Of a DNA stretch of 61,496 nt, positions 52,362-60,076 are shown in pieces. The stretch's first letter is position 1. Each line of letters begins with the position of its first letter. This DNA is from an uncultured Phocaeicola sp. (lineage in GTDB: Bacteria > Bacteroidota > Bacteroidia > Bacteroidales > Bacteroidaceae), in contig CALUKX010000008.1 in the NCBI GenBank assembly GCA_944321335.1, positions 1-61,496 of the forward strand, read 5' to 3'. Position numbers and translations under genes: made by a program. The notes under the pieces were generated by a model that was not told the DNA's origin, ran no database searches, and saw only the letters and a list, made by a program, of their open reading frames with translations.

Positions 52362-52410
52362 ATTGACCGGTTTCCCAGCCGGAAAGCCACATTATATCCT
52401 GACAACTTAG

Positions 52411-52476
52411 GTTCATCCCTGCAGTGATGGATGTTTATCATCATAGTGACGAACATCCATCACTGCAGGGATGAAC
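52411..52476. repeat. Perfect 25-bp inverted repeat with 16-nt loop
   Basis: The left arm (52411-52435) begins GTTCATCCCTGCAG; the right arm (52452-52476) is its exact reverse complement. Outer arms CTTAGG (52406-52411) and CCTAAG (52486-52491) extend the symmetry. No T-run follows on either strand, so it is not a canonical rho-independent terminator. It could be an extragenic palindrome, a protein-binding site or a processed RNA. Confidence 0.9.
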
Positions 52477-52612
52477 ATTTATCAGCCTAAGGATAAACCG
52501 GGATTGTCAAGATATGCCCAACCAGCTGCCGGCACAAATCCCGGAATCCATCCTTAATATTATTCCCTAAAATCCAGTTATCCGAGCCACACGGAAATCC
52601 GATGACACGAGT

Positions 52613-52685
52613 GTGAAAGACAAAAGACTTGCTTTCACCCATAACACGCTATGAGTGAGCGAGTTGAAAGAGTGAAAGCTTTTTT
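52613..52685 (+). repeat. Dispersed hairpin element, copy 2 (downstream of sufE)
   Basis: The arrangement matches copy 1 at 37835-37913 (there on the minus strand). Segment 1 is GTGAAAG (52613-52619), segment 2 TTGCTTTCAC (52629-52638), and segment 3 GAGTTGAAAGAGTGAAAG (52661-52678), followed by six T (52680-52685). It lies 251 nt beyond the sufE stop, in the same orientation as the operon. Confidence 0.75.
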
Positions 52686-52699
52686 CATAAAAACTAGAA

Positions 52700-53890
52700 T
52701 CAGTGCATCTGTGCTTTGGTACATTTCACCAACACCTTCTCACCACCTGCCAACGTCGTGGCAAACAGATACAGATCTCCCCCTTCCTTCAGTTTCAGCT
52801 TCTTCCGGAGTTCGGCTACCGATGCCGGGAAATTGCGGACTGTCAGATTCGCCTTGTCAACGCCCTGAAGGAATGTTTTCAATTCTTTCTTTCCGAAACC
52901 CGACACTTCCAGTACCTCAAAGCAACGGCCTGGGAAATCAACCGGTGTGGATGATGTGTAAAGATGACTGTTGGCATGCAGTTTCTTTACCCCATAGCGT
53001 TCGGCAAGCAAACGATAAGGGCCAGCCTTCAGCAAAGCCGCTCCCGGCTCATACAGATACTTCTCCACCTTGTCGACCAAAGGGCATGAAGCCTGTTTCT
53101 CCTCATTCAGCGTAAAACGGAAATGTTGTTCCTCGCCGGTGTTCGTAAACTGTTGGCAGATCAGTTGCACTTCGGTGACCGCATCTTTCGACAAAATGAC
53201 CAGAATCTCCTTACATTCATTGCCGACAGCTACGATATGAAGTTCTTTGAGGTATTTCAGATCGCGGAAAGCCGAAGCAAGATCAAGCATCGGCGACAAC
53301 TTGACCATCACCGTCCGTCCCTTTTCGACCAACAACGGCTCAAGCTTGCACACATCGGGTTCACAATCGGCTATCGCCACCGTCTTTCCCCCATGCGAAT
53401 CCCTGCGGGCGGGGTCGAGAAAGAGCAAATCGACTCCCGGCATTGTCTTCAAGAACTCGGTTCCGTCGGCCTGATGCACTTCGATTTGATCCAATCCGAG
53501 CAAAGGGAAGTTATGACGGGCAAGATCACAAAGTAACTCCTGACGCTCCACGTAATGAGCTTGCCGGAAGTTGCGTGCCAGAAATGAGCAATCCACCCCC
53601 AAACCCGAAGTCAGATCGGCCATTGTTTGTCCGCTCACCAGCGAAGCCTTGTAACGGGCAGTCACCTCCGACGAACATTGCTCCATCGACAAATGCGGCG
53701 GGAACAAGATACCTGGTGTATCTGCCCACAGCGGAACCTTTTTCTCCGCAATCTGCCATCCGGCAATCTGCACGACAGCCTCAGCCATATCCACCGAAGG
53801 ATATTTGGCGGCCTGCAAAGCCAGGGAACGCACATCTTCGGAACGATGGGCGGTGATGAATGCCAATGTTTCGGGCGACAACTCTTTCAT
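52700..53890 (-). CDS. Class I SAM-dependent methyltransferase with THUMP-like domain
   Basis: The 396-residue protein has a Rossmann methyltransferase core with the SAM motif MADLTSGLGVDCSFLA and acidic VLFLDPARR-like LLFLDPARRDSHGGKTVAI. The C-terminal region resembles the THUMP-like domain found in RNA methyltransferases. It probably modifies RNA. The start at 53890 removes a 32-residue upstream extension of improbable sequence. Confidence 0.82.
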   Translation of the reverse strand: MKELSPETLAFITAHRSEDVRSLALQAAKYPSVDMAEAVVQIAGWQIAEKKVPLWADTPGILFPPHLSMEQCSSEVTARYKASLVSGQTMADLTSGLGVDCSFLARNFRQAHYVERQELLCDLARHNFPLLGLDQIEVHQADGTEFLKTMPGVDLLFLDPARRDSHGGKTVAIADCEPDVCKLEPLLVEKGRTVMVKLSPMLDLASAFRDLKYLKELHIVAVGNECKEILVILSKDAVTEVQLICQQFTNTGEEQHFRFTLNEEKQASCPLVDKVEKYLYEPGAALLKAGPYRLLAERYGVKKLHANSHLYTSSTPVDFPGRCFEVLEVSGFGKKELKTFLQGVDKANLTVRNFPASVAELRKKLKLKEGGDLYLFATTLAGGEKVLVKCTKAQMH

Positions 53891-53973
53891 AACACTTCTT
53901 TTTTTGGTAAAGATACGAAACATTCGGCAGTAATCCGACAACACATGGCCGGATAGATACCCGTAGGGCGATA

Positions 53974-54005
53974 AAAAAGGCGGCAATACCGAAGTATCGC
54001 CGCCT
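53974..54005 (-). terminator. Terminator of the thioredoxin gene
   Basis: Arms AGGCGGCAATAC (53978-53989) and GTATCGCCGCCT (53994-54005) form a 12-bp stem with one mismatch and a UUCG-type tetraloop on the transcript. On the minus strand a T-run follows the stem. Confidence 0.9.
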
Positions 54006-54027
54006 GCACAAAAATTATAAACACTAT

Positions 54028-54504
54028 TTATTTCTTCAATAAAACGCTGTCGATCGCCTTCTTGAAATCCGCTTTAGACATCGCACCGGTAGCCATCTGA
54101 GGTTGTCCCTCTGCAGGGATGAACAGCAAGGTAGGAATGCTTCGGATGCCGAATGCAGCCGCCAGTTCCTGTTCCTTGTCGGTATCGATCTTATAGATAA
54201 CAATCTGTCCGTCGTACTCACCGGCCAGCTCTTCGAGTATCGGAGCAATCATCTTACAAGGGCCGCACCAGGTCGCATAGAAATCGACGATAGCCGGCTT
54301 GTCGCCCTCGTACTTCCACTCGTTCGGATTCTTCTCGAAATTATATACTTTTTCAAGAAACTCAGCCTTGGTAAGATGCACCACCTGAGCCTTTCCTTCT
54401 TTTTCCATACCAGTACCATTTACATTGTTATCATTCGCTGACGTACGCCCACATGCTGTTGCTGTAAACAAAGCCACGAACATTAAAAATAAAAGTTTTC
54501 TCAT
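54028..54504 (-). CDS. Exported thioredoxin-fold lipoprotein
   Basis: The 158-residue protein has a lipoprotein signal (MRKLLFLMFVALFTATAC, Cys18) and a thioredoxin domain with the active-site motif YATWCGPCK (Cys80, Cys83), plus the cis-proline SIPTLLF. It is a canonical thioredoxin on a membrane anchor, expected to act on periplasmic disulfides. The coding stretch at 54111-54125 matches an arm of the palindrome at 52411-52476. Confidence 0.92.
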   Translation of the reverse strand: MRKLLFLMFVALFTATACGRTSANDNNVNGTGMEKEGKAQVVHLTKAEFLEKVYNFEKNPNEWKYEGDKPAIVDFYATWCGPCKMIAPILEELAGEYDGQIVIYKIDTDKEQELAAAFGIRSIPTLLFIPAEGQPQMATGAMSKADFKKAIDSVLLKK

Positions 54505-54755
54505 GATTATTATCTGCTAACATTAAAATTATCTTTCATCAAGCCGTTTCTTCATCCAGTGACAGAAAGCAGTCATTTATCAAGGTATTTCTTAAAAGCA
54601 ACAAATTATACACCATTATTGTTTTCCGAAGCCCCGACAAAAACAGGAATCGAATATTCATGAATCATATCACAGAAACTATTGATTTAATTTGTAACTT
54701 AGTCTCTGCAAAAGTAAAGATAATAAAAATAACACATAACGAAAAACAAGCAACC
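54505..54755. other. Non-coding gap before the broken TIGR04076-like gene
   Basis: This 251-bp gap separates the thioredoxin and the broken gene, which are divergent. A TAATTTGT stretch near 54688 may be a weak promoter for the broken gene. Nothing else is recognised. Confidence 0.5.
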
Positions 54756-55219
54756 ATGAAAAAAGTAAAAATCACGGTACTGAGAAGAACTTTTATAGAA
54801 GACCTTGCAAAAGAATATGGTGCAAAGATATGCTCCGGAAACGAAGATATACGCTCATAATTCCATGCACGGCTGAACGGATATACTCCGGAAAATCTGA
54901 AAGCATACGTCTAAAGTGAACGGGTATGCTCCGGAAAAAGGGTGCTACAACCTGCAATTCTCGGAGGTGAACGGATATGCTCCGGAAAAATTGAGATTTT
55001 AATGTCTGGTTATCCATTTTTTCATCCTTTTAGGGGATGAACGGATATAAGATTGTGCTTTTAAAGGCTATTTTTTTGCTTTATAGGCTGCCGGAAAGTG
55101 AACGGGTATGCTCCGTTTTCGCCAGCAGCTGCAATGACGGATTACGTCCGGTTATTTTCAAGTTGGAAGCAACCAACGAAGAATCATCATTGAACTATAC
55201 TCCTGTGCATGAAAATTAA
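54756..55219 (+). pseudogene. Broken TIGR04076-like gene, interrupted by a repeat array
   Basis: The first frame from 54756 encodes an N-terminus KKVKITVLRRTFIEDLAKEY, typical of the TIGR04076 family, and then drifts to a stop at 54860. The C-terminal piece, SCNDGLRPVIFKLEATNEES, then SLNYTPVHEN, ends at 55219. Between the two there is no family-like sequence; instead an irregular array of short repeats covers 54827-55115. The gene therefore looks intact at both ends and replaced in the middle. Family members are small proteins of unknown function. The identity rests on recalled sequence motifs. Confidence 0.7.
54827..55115 (+). repeat. Irregular array of a short repeat (TGAACGGRTATGCTCCGGAA)
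   Basis: Four more or less complete units are at 54874-54895, 54917-54938, 54968-54989 and 55099-55115 (truncated at the right end). Partial units lie at 54827-54841 and 55038-55049. Unit starts are 43, 51, 70 and 61 bp apart. The intervening sequences differ in length and content. This is not a CRISPR: units are imperfect, spacing is irregular and no cas gene is present. Confidence 0.85.
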
Positions 55220-55273
55220 CAGGACTGTAGAGAGCCAGAAACCAATCATGTCATTCAAATTTCCACATCCACA

Positions 55274-55320
55274 AAAAATACCGGCGAGACAAACAATGAT
55301 GATTTGTTTATCCCGCCGGT
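55274..55320 (-). terminator. Terminator of the DUF2795 gene
   Basis: Arms ACCGGCGAGACAAAC (55280-55294) and GTTTATCCCGCCGGT (55306-55320) pair with two mismatches; a T-run follows on the minus strand. It lies 27 nt beyond the stop codon. Confidence 0.85.
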
Positions 55321-55347
55321 TACCAAATGGTTATTATAAAAAGATTA

Positions 55348-55569
55348 TCAGTATTCCTCTTCATTGAAGAAGAAATCTTCTTTGCTTGGGTAGTCTGGCC
55401 AAATGTCTTCAATGCTTTCGTAAATTTCGCCTTCATCCTCCATTTCCTGCAAGTTTTCAATCACTTCCAGCGGAGCACCTGAACGCATAGCATAATCAAT
55501 TAACTCGTCTTTAGTTGCTGGCCATGGCGCATCTTCCAGCTTTGAGGCCAATTCCAATGTCCAATACAT
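55348..55569 (-). CDS. DUF2795 domain protein
   Basis: The 73-residue acidic protein matches DUF2795 by DAPWPATKDELIDYAMRSGA and NLQEMEDEGEIYESIEDIW. It is small, soluble and common in Bacteroidetes; function unknown. A TACTTTTG -7 box (minus strand, 55613-55620) lies 43 nt upstream. Expression appears to be monocistronic. Confidence 0.88.
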   Translation of the reverse strand: MYWTLELASKLEDAPWPATKDELIDYAMRSGAPLEVIENLQEMEDEGEIYESIEDIWPDYPSKEDFFFNEEEY

Positions 55570-55612
55570 AGTATACTAAATTTTAAAAGTTGTAAATTCT
55601 ATTTTTGACGCA

Positions 55613-55620
55613 CAAAAGTA
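55613..55620 (-). promoter_or_regulatory. -7 box of the DUF2795 gene
   Basis: Minus-strand TACTTTTG, 43 nt upstream of the start at 55569. Confidence 0.45.
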
Positions 55621-55632
55621 TAATAAATTCTT

Positions 55633-56202
55633 TCATTCGCAACCCTTATCCCAATAAATTTCTTTATTTCCTGTCAGATTATTCATTTTTCTTGATAAGA
55701 CAAACAAGTAATCTGACAATCTGTTTACAAATTGCTTCACTTTTTCATCTATAACTACATTTTCCTGTTCCTCCAAAGCCAATATCCGTCGTTCTGCGCG
55801 GCGGCATACGGAACGGCATACATGACACAATGAAGCCACATAAGCCCCTCCAGGTAAGACAAAAGCATGAAGGGGAGGCAAAGATTCGTCCAGTTTATCG
55901 ATAGCCCGTTCCAACCGTTCTATACATTCGGCCGTAATCTTACTTTCGACATGCAGATCGGTCTGCGACTGGTCGGTAGCCAGATAAGAGCCCAACGAAA
56001 AAAGTTTATGTTGGACAAAAAGCAACAATGCCCGGTTTTCATCGTCTTCCATCGAAGCGACCAACACACCAATATTCGAATTCAATTCATCGACGGTGCC
56101 ATAAGCTTCCAGACGGGCATGTGTCTTGGAAACGCGTACACCTCCCACCAACGACGTAGTACCCTTATCGCCGGTACGAGTATAGACCAAACTTTTCTTC
56201 AT
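55633..56202 (-). CDS. PduO-type cob(I)alamin adenosyltransferase
   Basis: The 189-residue protein begins with [20 protein letters not shown], the ATP-binding motif of the PduO/MMAB family. It also contains [17 protein letters not shown] and [16 protein letters not shown]. It adds the adenosyl group to cobalamin, giving coenzyme B12. No other cobalamin gene is in the window. It is 11 nt after the upstream methyltransferase gene, so the two are probably co-transcribed. Confidence 0.93.
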   Translation of the reverse strand: MKKSLVYTRTGDKGTTSLVGGVRVSKTHARLEAYGTVDELNSNIGVLVASMEDDENRALLLFVQHKLFSLGSYLATDQSQTDLHVESKITAECIERLERAIDKLDESLPPLHAFVLPGGAYVASLCHVCRSVCRRAERRILALEEQENVVIDEKVKQFVNRLSDYLFVLSRKMNNLTGNKEIYWDKGCE

Positions 56203-56213
56203 AGTATCTTCAG

Positions 56214-56885
56214 TTAAAGGAAATTGACAATCCGATGCTCTTTCACACGTTTCGGATCAAAGAAAACCAGACCGATGTCATACAGGTCGAAAGTGACTCC
56301 GGTACGGGAGTCGGCCACTACCTGTTTCCACCATGCGGTCTTCTCTTCCGAATCATACGGCGCACCGATGACAAAGCATGTCCGGCTGCCGACATAGGGC
56401 AGCAACCGTTCAAACACTTCCTTGTAATCGGGCGTATGTGCTATATGTACCAAGCCAAGGGGTTTATGCTGTTCCAACCACGAACCGACTATCGAAGCTT
56501 CGCCTATCTGTATTCCAGGACAAGTTCCCAACAAACGTTTCACCTCATCAGGGAGTGTTTCCTGAGCGACAGTCAGCAAAGGCGTCTTTCTGGCTGTAGC
56601 CAGATAAACTGTTTCCAATCCGCTTCCGGTACCAAATTCCAAAACAGAATCGGGCTGGAAATAGTTCACCAGACGGAACAGAAGTTTATCGGTCTTTTCC
56701 CGGTAATGCGGAAACCGTTCCACTTTCTTCCTTTCCTGATGCAGATGACTATAAGCATAATACGGCATCTTTTCATAAACGACAAAAGTTATCAGGAAGA
56801 AGTCGGAAGGTGAATGTACCCCATAACCGCACCGATGCCGGAAACGGCGCACCCAATTCCATCCACGTAAAAACATATCAGCCAT
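56214..56885 (-). CDS. Class I SAM-dependent methyltransferase-like protein
   Basis: This 223-residue protein has a Rossmann SAM motif [18 protein letters not shown] and a C-terminal strand pattern of the fold. The N-terminal stretch [20 protein letters not shown] is found in a Bacteroidetes group of unknown substrate. It starts the pair with the adenosyltransferase gene (11 nt apart). The start could be the fourth codon. The substrate is unknown. Confidence 0.75.
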   Translation of the reverse strand: MADMFLRGWNWVRRFRHRCGYGVHSPSDFFLITFVVYEKMPYYAYSHLHQERKKVERFPHYREKTDKLLFRLVNYFQPDSVLEFGTGSGLETVYLATARKTPLLTVAQETLPDEVKRLLGTCPGIQIGEASIVGSWLEQHKPLGLVHIAHTPDYKEVFERLLPYVGSRTCFVIGAPYDSEEKTAWWKQVVADSRTGVTFDLYDIGLVFFDPKRVKEHRIVNFL

Positions 56886-56973
56886 ACAAAAAACTCTTCA
56901 CTTAGTAACACGAACAAAGATAAATAAAAAAAGGAAAGTAGCAACACAATCCTTTTCAAAGACACGAATCAAA

Positions 56974-57011
56974 TAAAAAAAGTATTGCCCGGTTCTGCAG
57001 GCAATACTTTT
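56974..57011 (-). terminator. Terminator of the ferritin gene
   Basis: Perfect 12-bp arms AAAAGTATTGCC (56978-56989) and GGCAATACTTTT (57000-57011) enclose a 10-nt loop; on the minus strand the stem ends in a T-run. It lies about 30 nt after the ferritin stop. Confidence 0.92.
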
Positions 57012-57041
57012 CTTTATGAATCTATGCTTGTTGTCCGATTA

Positions 57042-57527
57042 TTACTGGCGTGCACCCAATTTGTCGTCGAGATAAAGGATGCCGGCATGGTCGCCGCACT
57101 TCTTCAGCTTCTCAACGATACCTTGAGCGGTAGCCTCTTCTTCCACCTGTTCGCGGACATATCCCCACAAGAAATCCTGTGAAGCCTTGTCCTTAACTTC
57201 GGAAGCCACATTGACGAGGTTGTCGATCAATTCAGAAACGTGACATTCATGTTTGTATACATGTTCGAATACTTCCAGTACGCTTCCCCAACCCTGTGGA
57301 ACCACATCAATCTTATCGACCAAAGCCACACCACCACGTTTAGCCAGATAATCTGCCAGATCGTATGCATGCTGCAGCTCTTCCTGAGACTGAAGTTTCA
57401 TCCAATGTGCAAAACCGTCGAAACCTTCTTTCTTCAGATAGAAAGACATGGAAAGATACAAGTTTGAAGACCACATTTCGGCTGTAATCTGTTCGTTGAT
57501 TGCTGCCTGTAATTTTTCTGAAATCAT
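57042..57527 (-). CDS. ftnA: Ferritin
   Basis: The 161-residue four-helix ferritin has the ferroxidase residues in QITAEMWSSNLYLSMSFYLK and LQSQEELQHAYDLADYLAKR. It stores iron as a 24-mer in the cytoplasm. The start at 57527 (MISEKLQ) is preferred over an ATG 51 nt upstream because it fits the family length. It is a single gene with a strong terminator. Confidence 0.95.
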   Translation of the reverse strand: MISEKLQAAINEQITAEMWSSNLYLSMSFYLKKEGFDGFAHWMKLQSQEELQHAYDLADYLAKRGGVALVDKIDVVPQGWGSVLEVFEHVYKHECHVSELIDNLVNVASEVKDKASQDFLWGYVREQVEEEATAQGIVEKLKKCGDHAGILYLDDKLGARQ

Positions 57528-57693
57528 AGTTGTATGTTTTAAGAGTTTATCAAATTCCAAAATCAGCAACCAACCCACAAAACAAGTGCCACATCTCAGA
57601 AAAAGCCGGAAAACATGTTGTTAAACAAAAAATTTGGCAAAGAAAAATACGGACAAAGAACAAACGATTACCTTGTGCCAAATTGTCACCACC

Positions 57694-58647
57694 TCATTCG
57701 GCAGTCGGATACTTCTGCAACATGACATCTTTTCCCCAAAAGAAACGTGAAAGATGCAGCAGATCCATCACTCTGGCCAAAAACCACGAACCGGCAACGG
57801 CCAACGTCAGAGCCACTGCCAGAAAACAGATTCCGGTAGGATCGAACGAAAACAACGGCACCAACGGTTTGACAAGCATGGTAAATACAGGAGAGAATAC
57901 AAGCAAAACGAACGAGTTGGCTCCCCAATAATTGATGAAACGGGCAGCTCCGACAGGCAATATTCCATAAACGGCAAGCAGAAAAGCCGAAACAGTATAA
58001 ACGATAGCCATCCCACCCAACGTAAACCGTTCGAAGTTGGCAGGGAAACAAGCCAACAGAACCAAAGGAACTATCGCCAGCCACGACGGGCGGAAGAAAC
58101 CAGTATACGCCATCCTGCATTGATGCAGAACAACACCGACCATAAAATAAAAGGCATTCGACAGTACCATCAACGAGACGCAATCGGCCTCAATCCAAAG
58201 GCAGAGAGCCAACAGAATCAGACGGGAAACCATATCCAACTTCTTTCCGCATCGGTCGACTACCCAATACGTAACGCCACACAACACCAATGTATGCAGA
58301 TACCAATAAGGCCCCATCGGATCAAGAAAGAGCTTCTCGAGCCAGAGTCCGGCACTCAAATCATCCACCTTGTCGCGGACAGGAAGAATGGAAGACATCA
58401 CCACATAGCCCGATTCCATAATAACATAAGGAATGAAAATCCAAAGCATCGAAGCGAAGAAACGGCGGGCAGGTTTCTCTACGTGCATCAGATAACCGGA
58501 AATCATCAGAAAGATAGGCATGTGAAACGTATACACGAACTGTTTTGTCAGCGGATACTTGTCGCCGATATATACCAGATGAAAGACAATCATCAGCAAA
58601 ATACAGATGCCTTTCAAGAAATCAAGTTCTCCAATTCGTTTTCCCAT
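57694..58647 (-). CDS. Acyltransferase-3-like membrane protein
   Basis: The 317-residue membrane protein has about ten hydrophobic segments and the acyltransferase-3 type motif FLKGICILLMIVFHLVYIGD, then HMPIFLMISGYL. The conserved His in the N-terminal 'IVFH' is typical of these O-acetyltransferases, such as the fucose 4-O-acetylase group. The target is probably a cell-surface sugar. The neighbours give no hint about the substrate. Confidence 0.8.
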   Translation of the reverse strand: MGKRIGELDFLKGICILLMIVFHLVYIGDKYPLTKQFVYTFHMPIFLMISGYLMHVEKPARRFFASMLWIFIPYVIMESGYVVMSSILPVRDKVDDLSAGLWLEKLFLDPMGPYWYLHTLVLCGVTYWVVDRCGKKLDMVSRLILLALCLWIEADCVSLMVLSNAFYFMVGVVLHQCRMAYTGFFRPSWLAIVPLVLLACFPANFERFTLGGMAIVYTVSAFLLAVYGILPVGAARFINYWGANSFVLLVFSPVFTMLVKPLVPLFSFDPTGICFLAVALTLAVAGSWFLARVMDLLHLSRFFWGKDVMLQKYPTAE

Positions 58648-58683
58648 ACGTTACATTGCATTTAATTCTGAATGGTCCGAAAC

Positions 58684-58719
58684 AAAAAAATCCTGATAAC
58701 CATTAAGTCATCAGGATTT
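58684..58719 (-). terminator. Terminator of tRNA-Leu
   Basis: Perfect 10-bp arms AAATCCTGAT (58688-58697) and ATCAGGATTT (58710-58719) are followed on the minus strand by seven T (58684-58690). The hairpin immediately follows the tRNA 3' end. Confidence 0.93.
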
Positions 58720-58720
58720 G

Positions 58721-58807
58721 TGGTACCCAGACCCGGGGTCGAACCGGGATGGATGTTACTCCACTGGTGTTTGAGACCAGCGCGTCTACCGATTCCGCCA
58801 TCTGGGC
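58721..58807 (-). tRNA. tRNA-Leu (anticodon CAA)
   Basis: The 87-nt gene folds as a class II tRNA on the minus strand. The acceptor GCCCAGA pairs with TCTGGGT through one G-U pair. The anticodon arm is CTGGT-CTCAAAC-ACCAG, with anticodon CAA. The long variable arm and the T arm with GGTTCGACC are present. The CCA end is encoded (58721-58723). It reads UUG codons. A promoter lies 20 nt upstream and a strong terminator follows. Confidence 0.97.
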
Positions 58808-58826
58808 AATTGCTCATTTGCGGTTG

Positions 58827-58858
58827 CAAAGGTAGAACGTTTTTTTCAATCCGCCAAA
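58827..58858 (-). promoter_or_regulatory. Promoter of tRNA-Leu
   Basis: Minus-strand -7 box TACCTTTG (58827-58834) and -33 box TTTG (58855-58858) are 20 nt apart, a textbook Bacteroidetes arrangement, 19 nt from the tRNA 5' end. Confidence 0.75.
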
Positions 58859-58997
58859 TTTAAACATTATAAAATGGATATTTTAACGAACTAAAAACCT
58901 CCAAATTTTGTTATAAGGTCTGAATATTAAAAGCAAACTACTCTTTTTCACCCAGTTATAAAACATGCCGATAGTATGAATATTGGACTGAATTTCT

Positions 58998-59005
58998 TAA
59001 ATTTG
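58998..59005 (+). promoter_or_regulatory. -7 box of the TlpA-like gene
   Basis: TAAATTTG is 33 nt before the chosen start at 59039. An in-frame ATG at 59012 would lie at the expected transcription start, so a leaderless longer form is also possible. Confidence 0.5.
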
Positions 59006-59038
59006 CACTGAATGAAACAAGAAAAGATTAACAGATTG

Positions 59039-60034
59039 ATGAATATGAACAAATTACTGAACGGCTTTGTACTCTTCGGCCTCCTGGCAGTGGGGAGCAT
59101 CTCCTGCAACAAACAGAACGGATACGAAATCCAAGGACAGATAGATGATGTAGATTCAGGTACCATTTACTTGAAATGTTACCGCGACGGCAATTTCCAG
59201 ATTGTCGATTCGGCTACAGTCAACGGTGGAAGCTTTACTTTCAAGGGTAATACCGACCAACCTCTGGTATATGGTCTGACCACCTCGGCAGAAAGCCGCC
59301 GTCCGCTATCCTTCCTTATCGGCAATGAAAAGATACAGACCCGATTGAACGAATCGGAAAAGAAGATTGAGGTTACAGGTTCTCTTCTGAACGATCAGTT
59401 GGTACAAAACTCACAAATTGCATCACTCGACAATATCGACAGCCTGATCCGTAAAGATCCGAGATCGATTGCCAACGCCTATCTGTTTGTCCGCAACTTT
59501 GCCCCACAGATGGATTACAACCAAATCCAAACCATCCGCAGCCAGTTTGATGGATCATTGAAAGGAAGCGAATACATGAACCGGATAGACACCCTACTGA
59601 GTCAGTTGAAAAACCTTCAGATAGGTGCTACTGCACCCGATTTCACATTGCCCGACACATTGGGCAACCCTATCACCCTGTCGTCGCTTCGCGGCAATTA
59701 TGTGCTGATTGATTTCTGGGCATCCTGGTGTCCGGATTGCCGTAAAGAGAACCCGAATGTAGTAGCTGCACATAAACAATTCAACAATAACAACCTTATT
59801 TTCCTTGGAATATCACTCGACACAAAGAAAGAGCCGTGGCTTAAGGCCATTCAGAAAGACAGTCTGGCATGGAACCATGTCAGCGATCTGAAAGGTTGGG
59901 ATTCGGATGTAGCCAAACTTTATGCCATCAAATGGATTCCACGCAACTATCTCATCGATCCGAACGGCGTCATCCTCGCTTCCGGCCTGGAAGGAGAAAA
60001 GCTCATTCAAAAACTAAAGGAAATATTCAACTGA
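59039..60034 (+). CDS. TlpA-like thioredoxin lipoprotein with N-terminal DUF4369 domain
   Basis: The 331-residue protein has a lipoprotein signal (Cys23 in AVGSISC) and a DUF4369-like beta domain (IDDVDSGTIYLKCYRDGNFQ, residues 30-135). A linker and a C-terminal TlpA/AhpC-type thioredoxin domain follow, with motif FWASWCPDCRKENP (about Cys231 and Cys234) and the cis-Pro WIPRNYLIDPNGV. Bacteroidetes carry many such proteins for periplasmic disulfide reduction. Starts at 59012 and 59045 are alternatives. Confidence 0.9.
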   Translation: MNMNKLLNGFVLFGLLAVGSISCNKQNGYEIQGQIDDVDSGTIYLKCYRDGNFQIVDSATVNGGSFTFKGNTDQPLVYGLTTSAESRRPLSFLIGNEKIQTRLNESEKKIEVTGSLLNDQLVQNSQIASLDNIDSLIRKDPRSIANAYLFVRNFAPQMDYNQIQTIRSQFDGSLKGSEYMNRIDTLLSQLKNLQIGATAPDFTLPDTLGNPITLSSLRGNYVLIDFWASWCPDCRKENPNVVAAHKQFNNNNLIFLGISLDTKKEPWLKAIQKDSLAWNHVSDLKGWDSDVAKLYAIKWIPRNYLIDPNGVILASGLEGEKLIQKLKEIFN

Positions 60035-60051
60035 CCCCAATCTTCCATAGG

Positions 60052-60075
60052 GCCGGACTGAAAAGTCCGGCTCTT
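60052..60075. terminator. Convergent terminator between the TlpA-like and MFS genes
   Basis: Perfect 8-bp arms GCCGGACT (60052-60059) and AGTCCGGC (60064-60071) enclose a GAAA tetraloop; a T-rich tail follows on the plus strand. It serves the plus-strand TlpA-like gene and perhaps the convergent MFS gene. Confidence 0.85.
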
Positions 60076-60076
60076 C

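Larger units (their letters stand above)
52362..52699. other. Convergent gap of 338 bp without a gene, containing two structured elements
   Basis: Between sufE (plus) and the methyltransferase (minus) there is no open frame of note. The gap holds a perfect 25-bp inverted repeat (52411-52476) and the second copy of the dispersed hairpin element (52613-52685). The remainder (52492-52612) shows nothing recognisable. Confidence 0.8.

Noticed and set aside
54793-55017. Minus-strand 74-residue protein with repeated Phe-Arg-Ser-Ile
   Set aside because: It is a frame through the repeat array; its repetition follows from the DNA repeat, with no promoter or family match.
54827-55115. CRISPR array
   Set aside because: Units are imperfect, gaps vary from 21 to 48 bp, and no cas genes are present.
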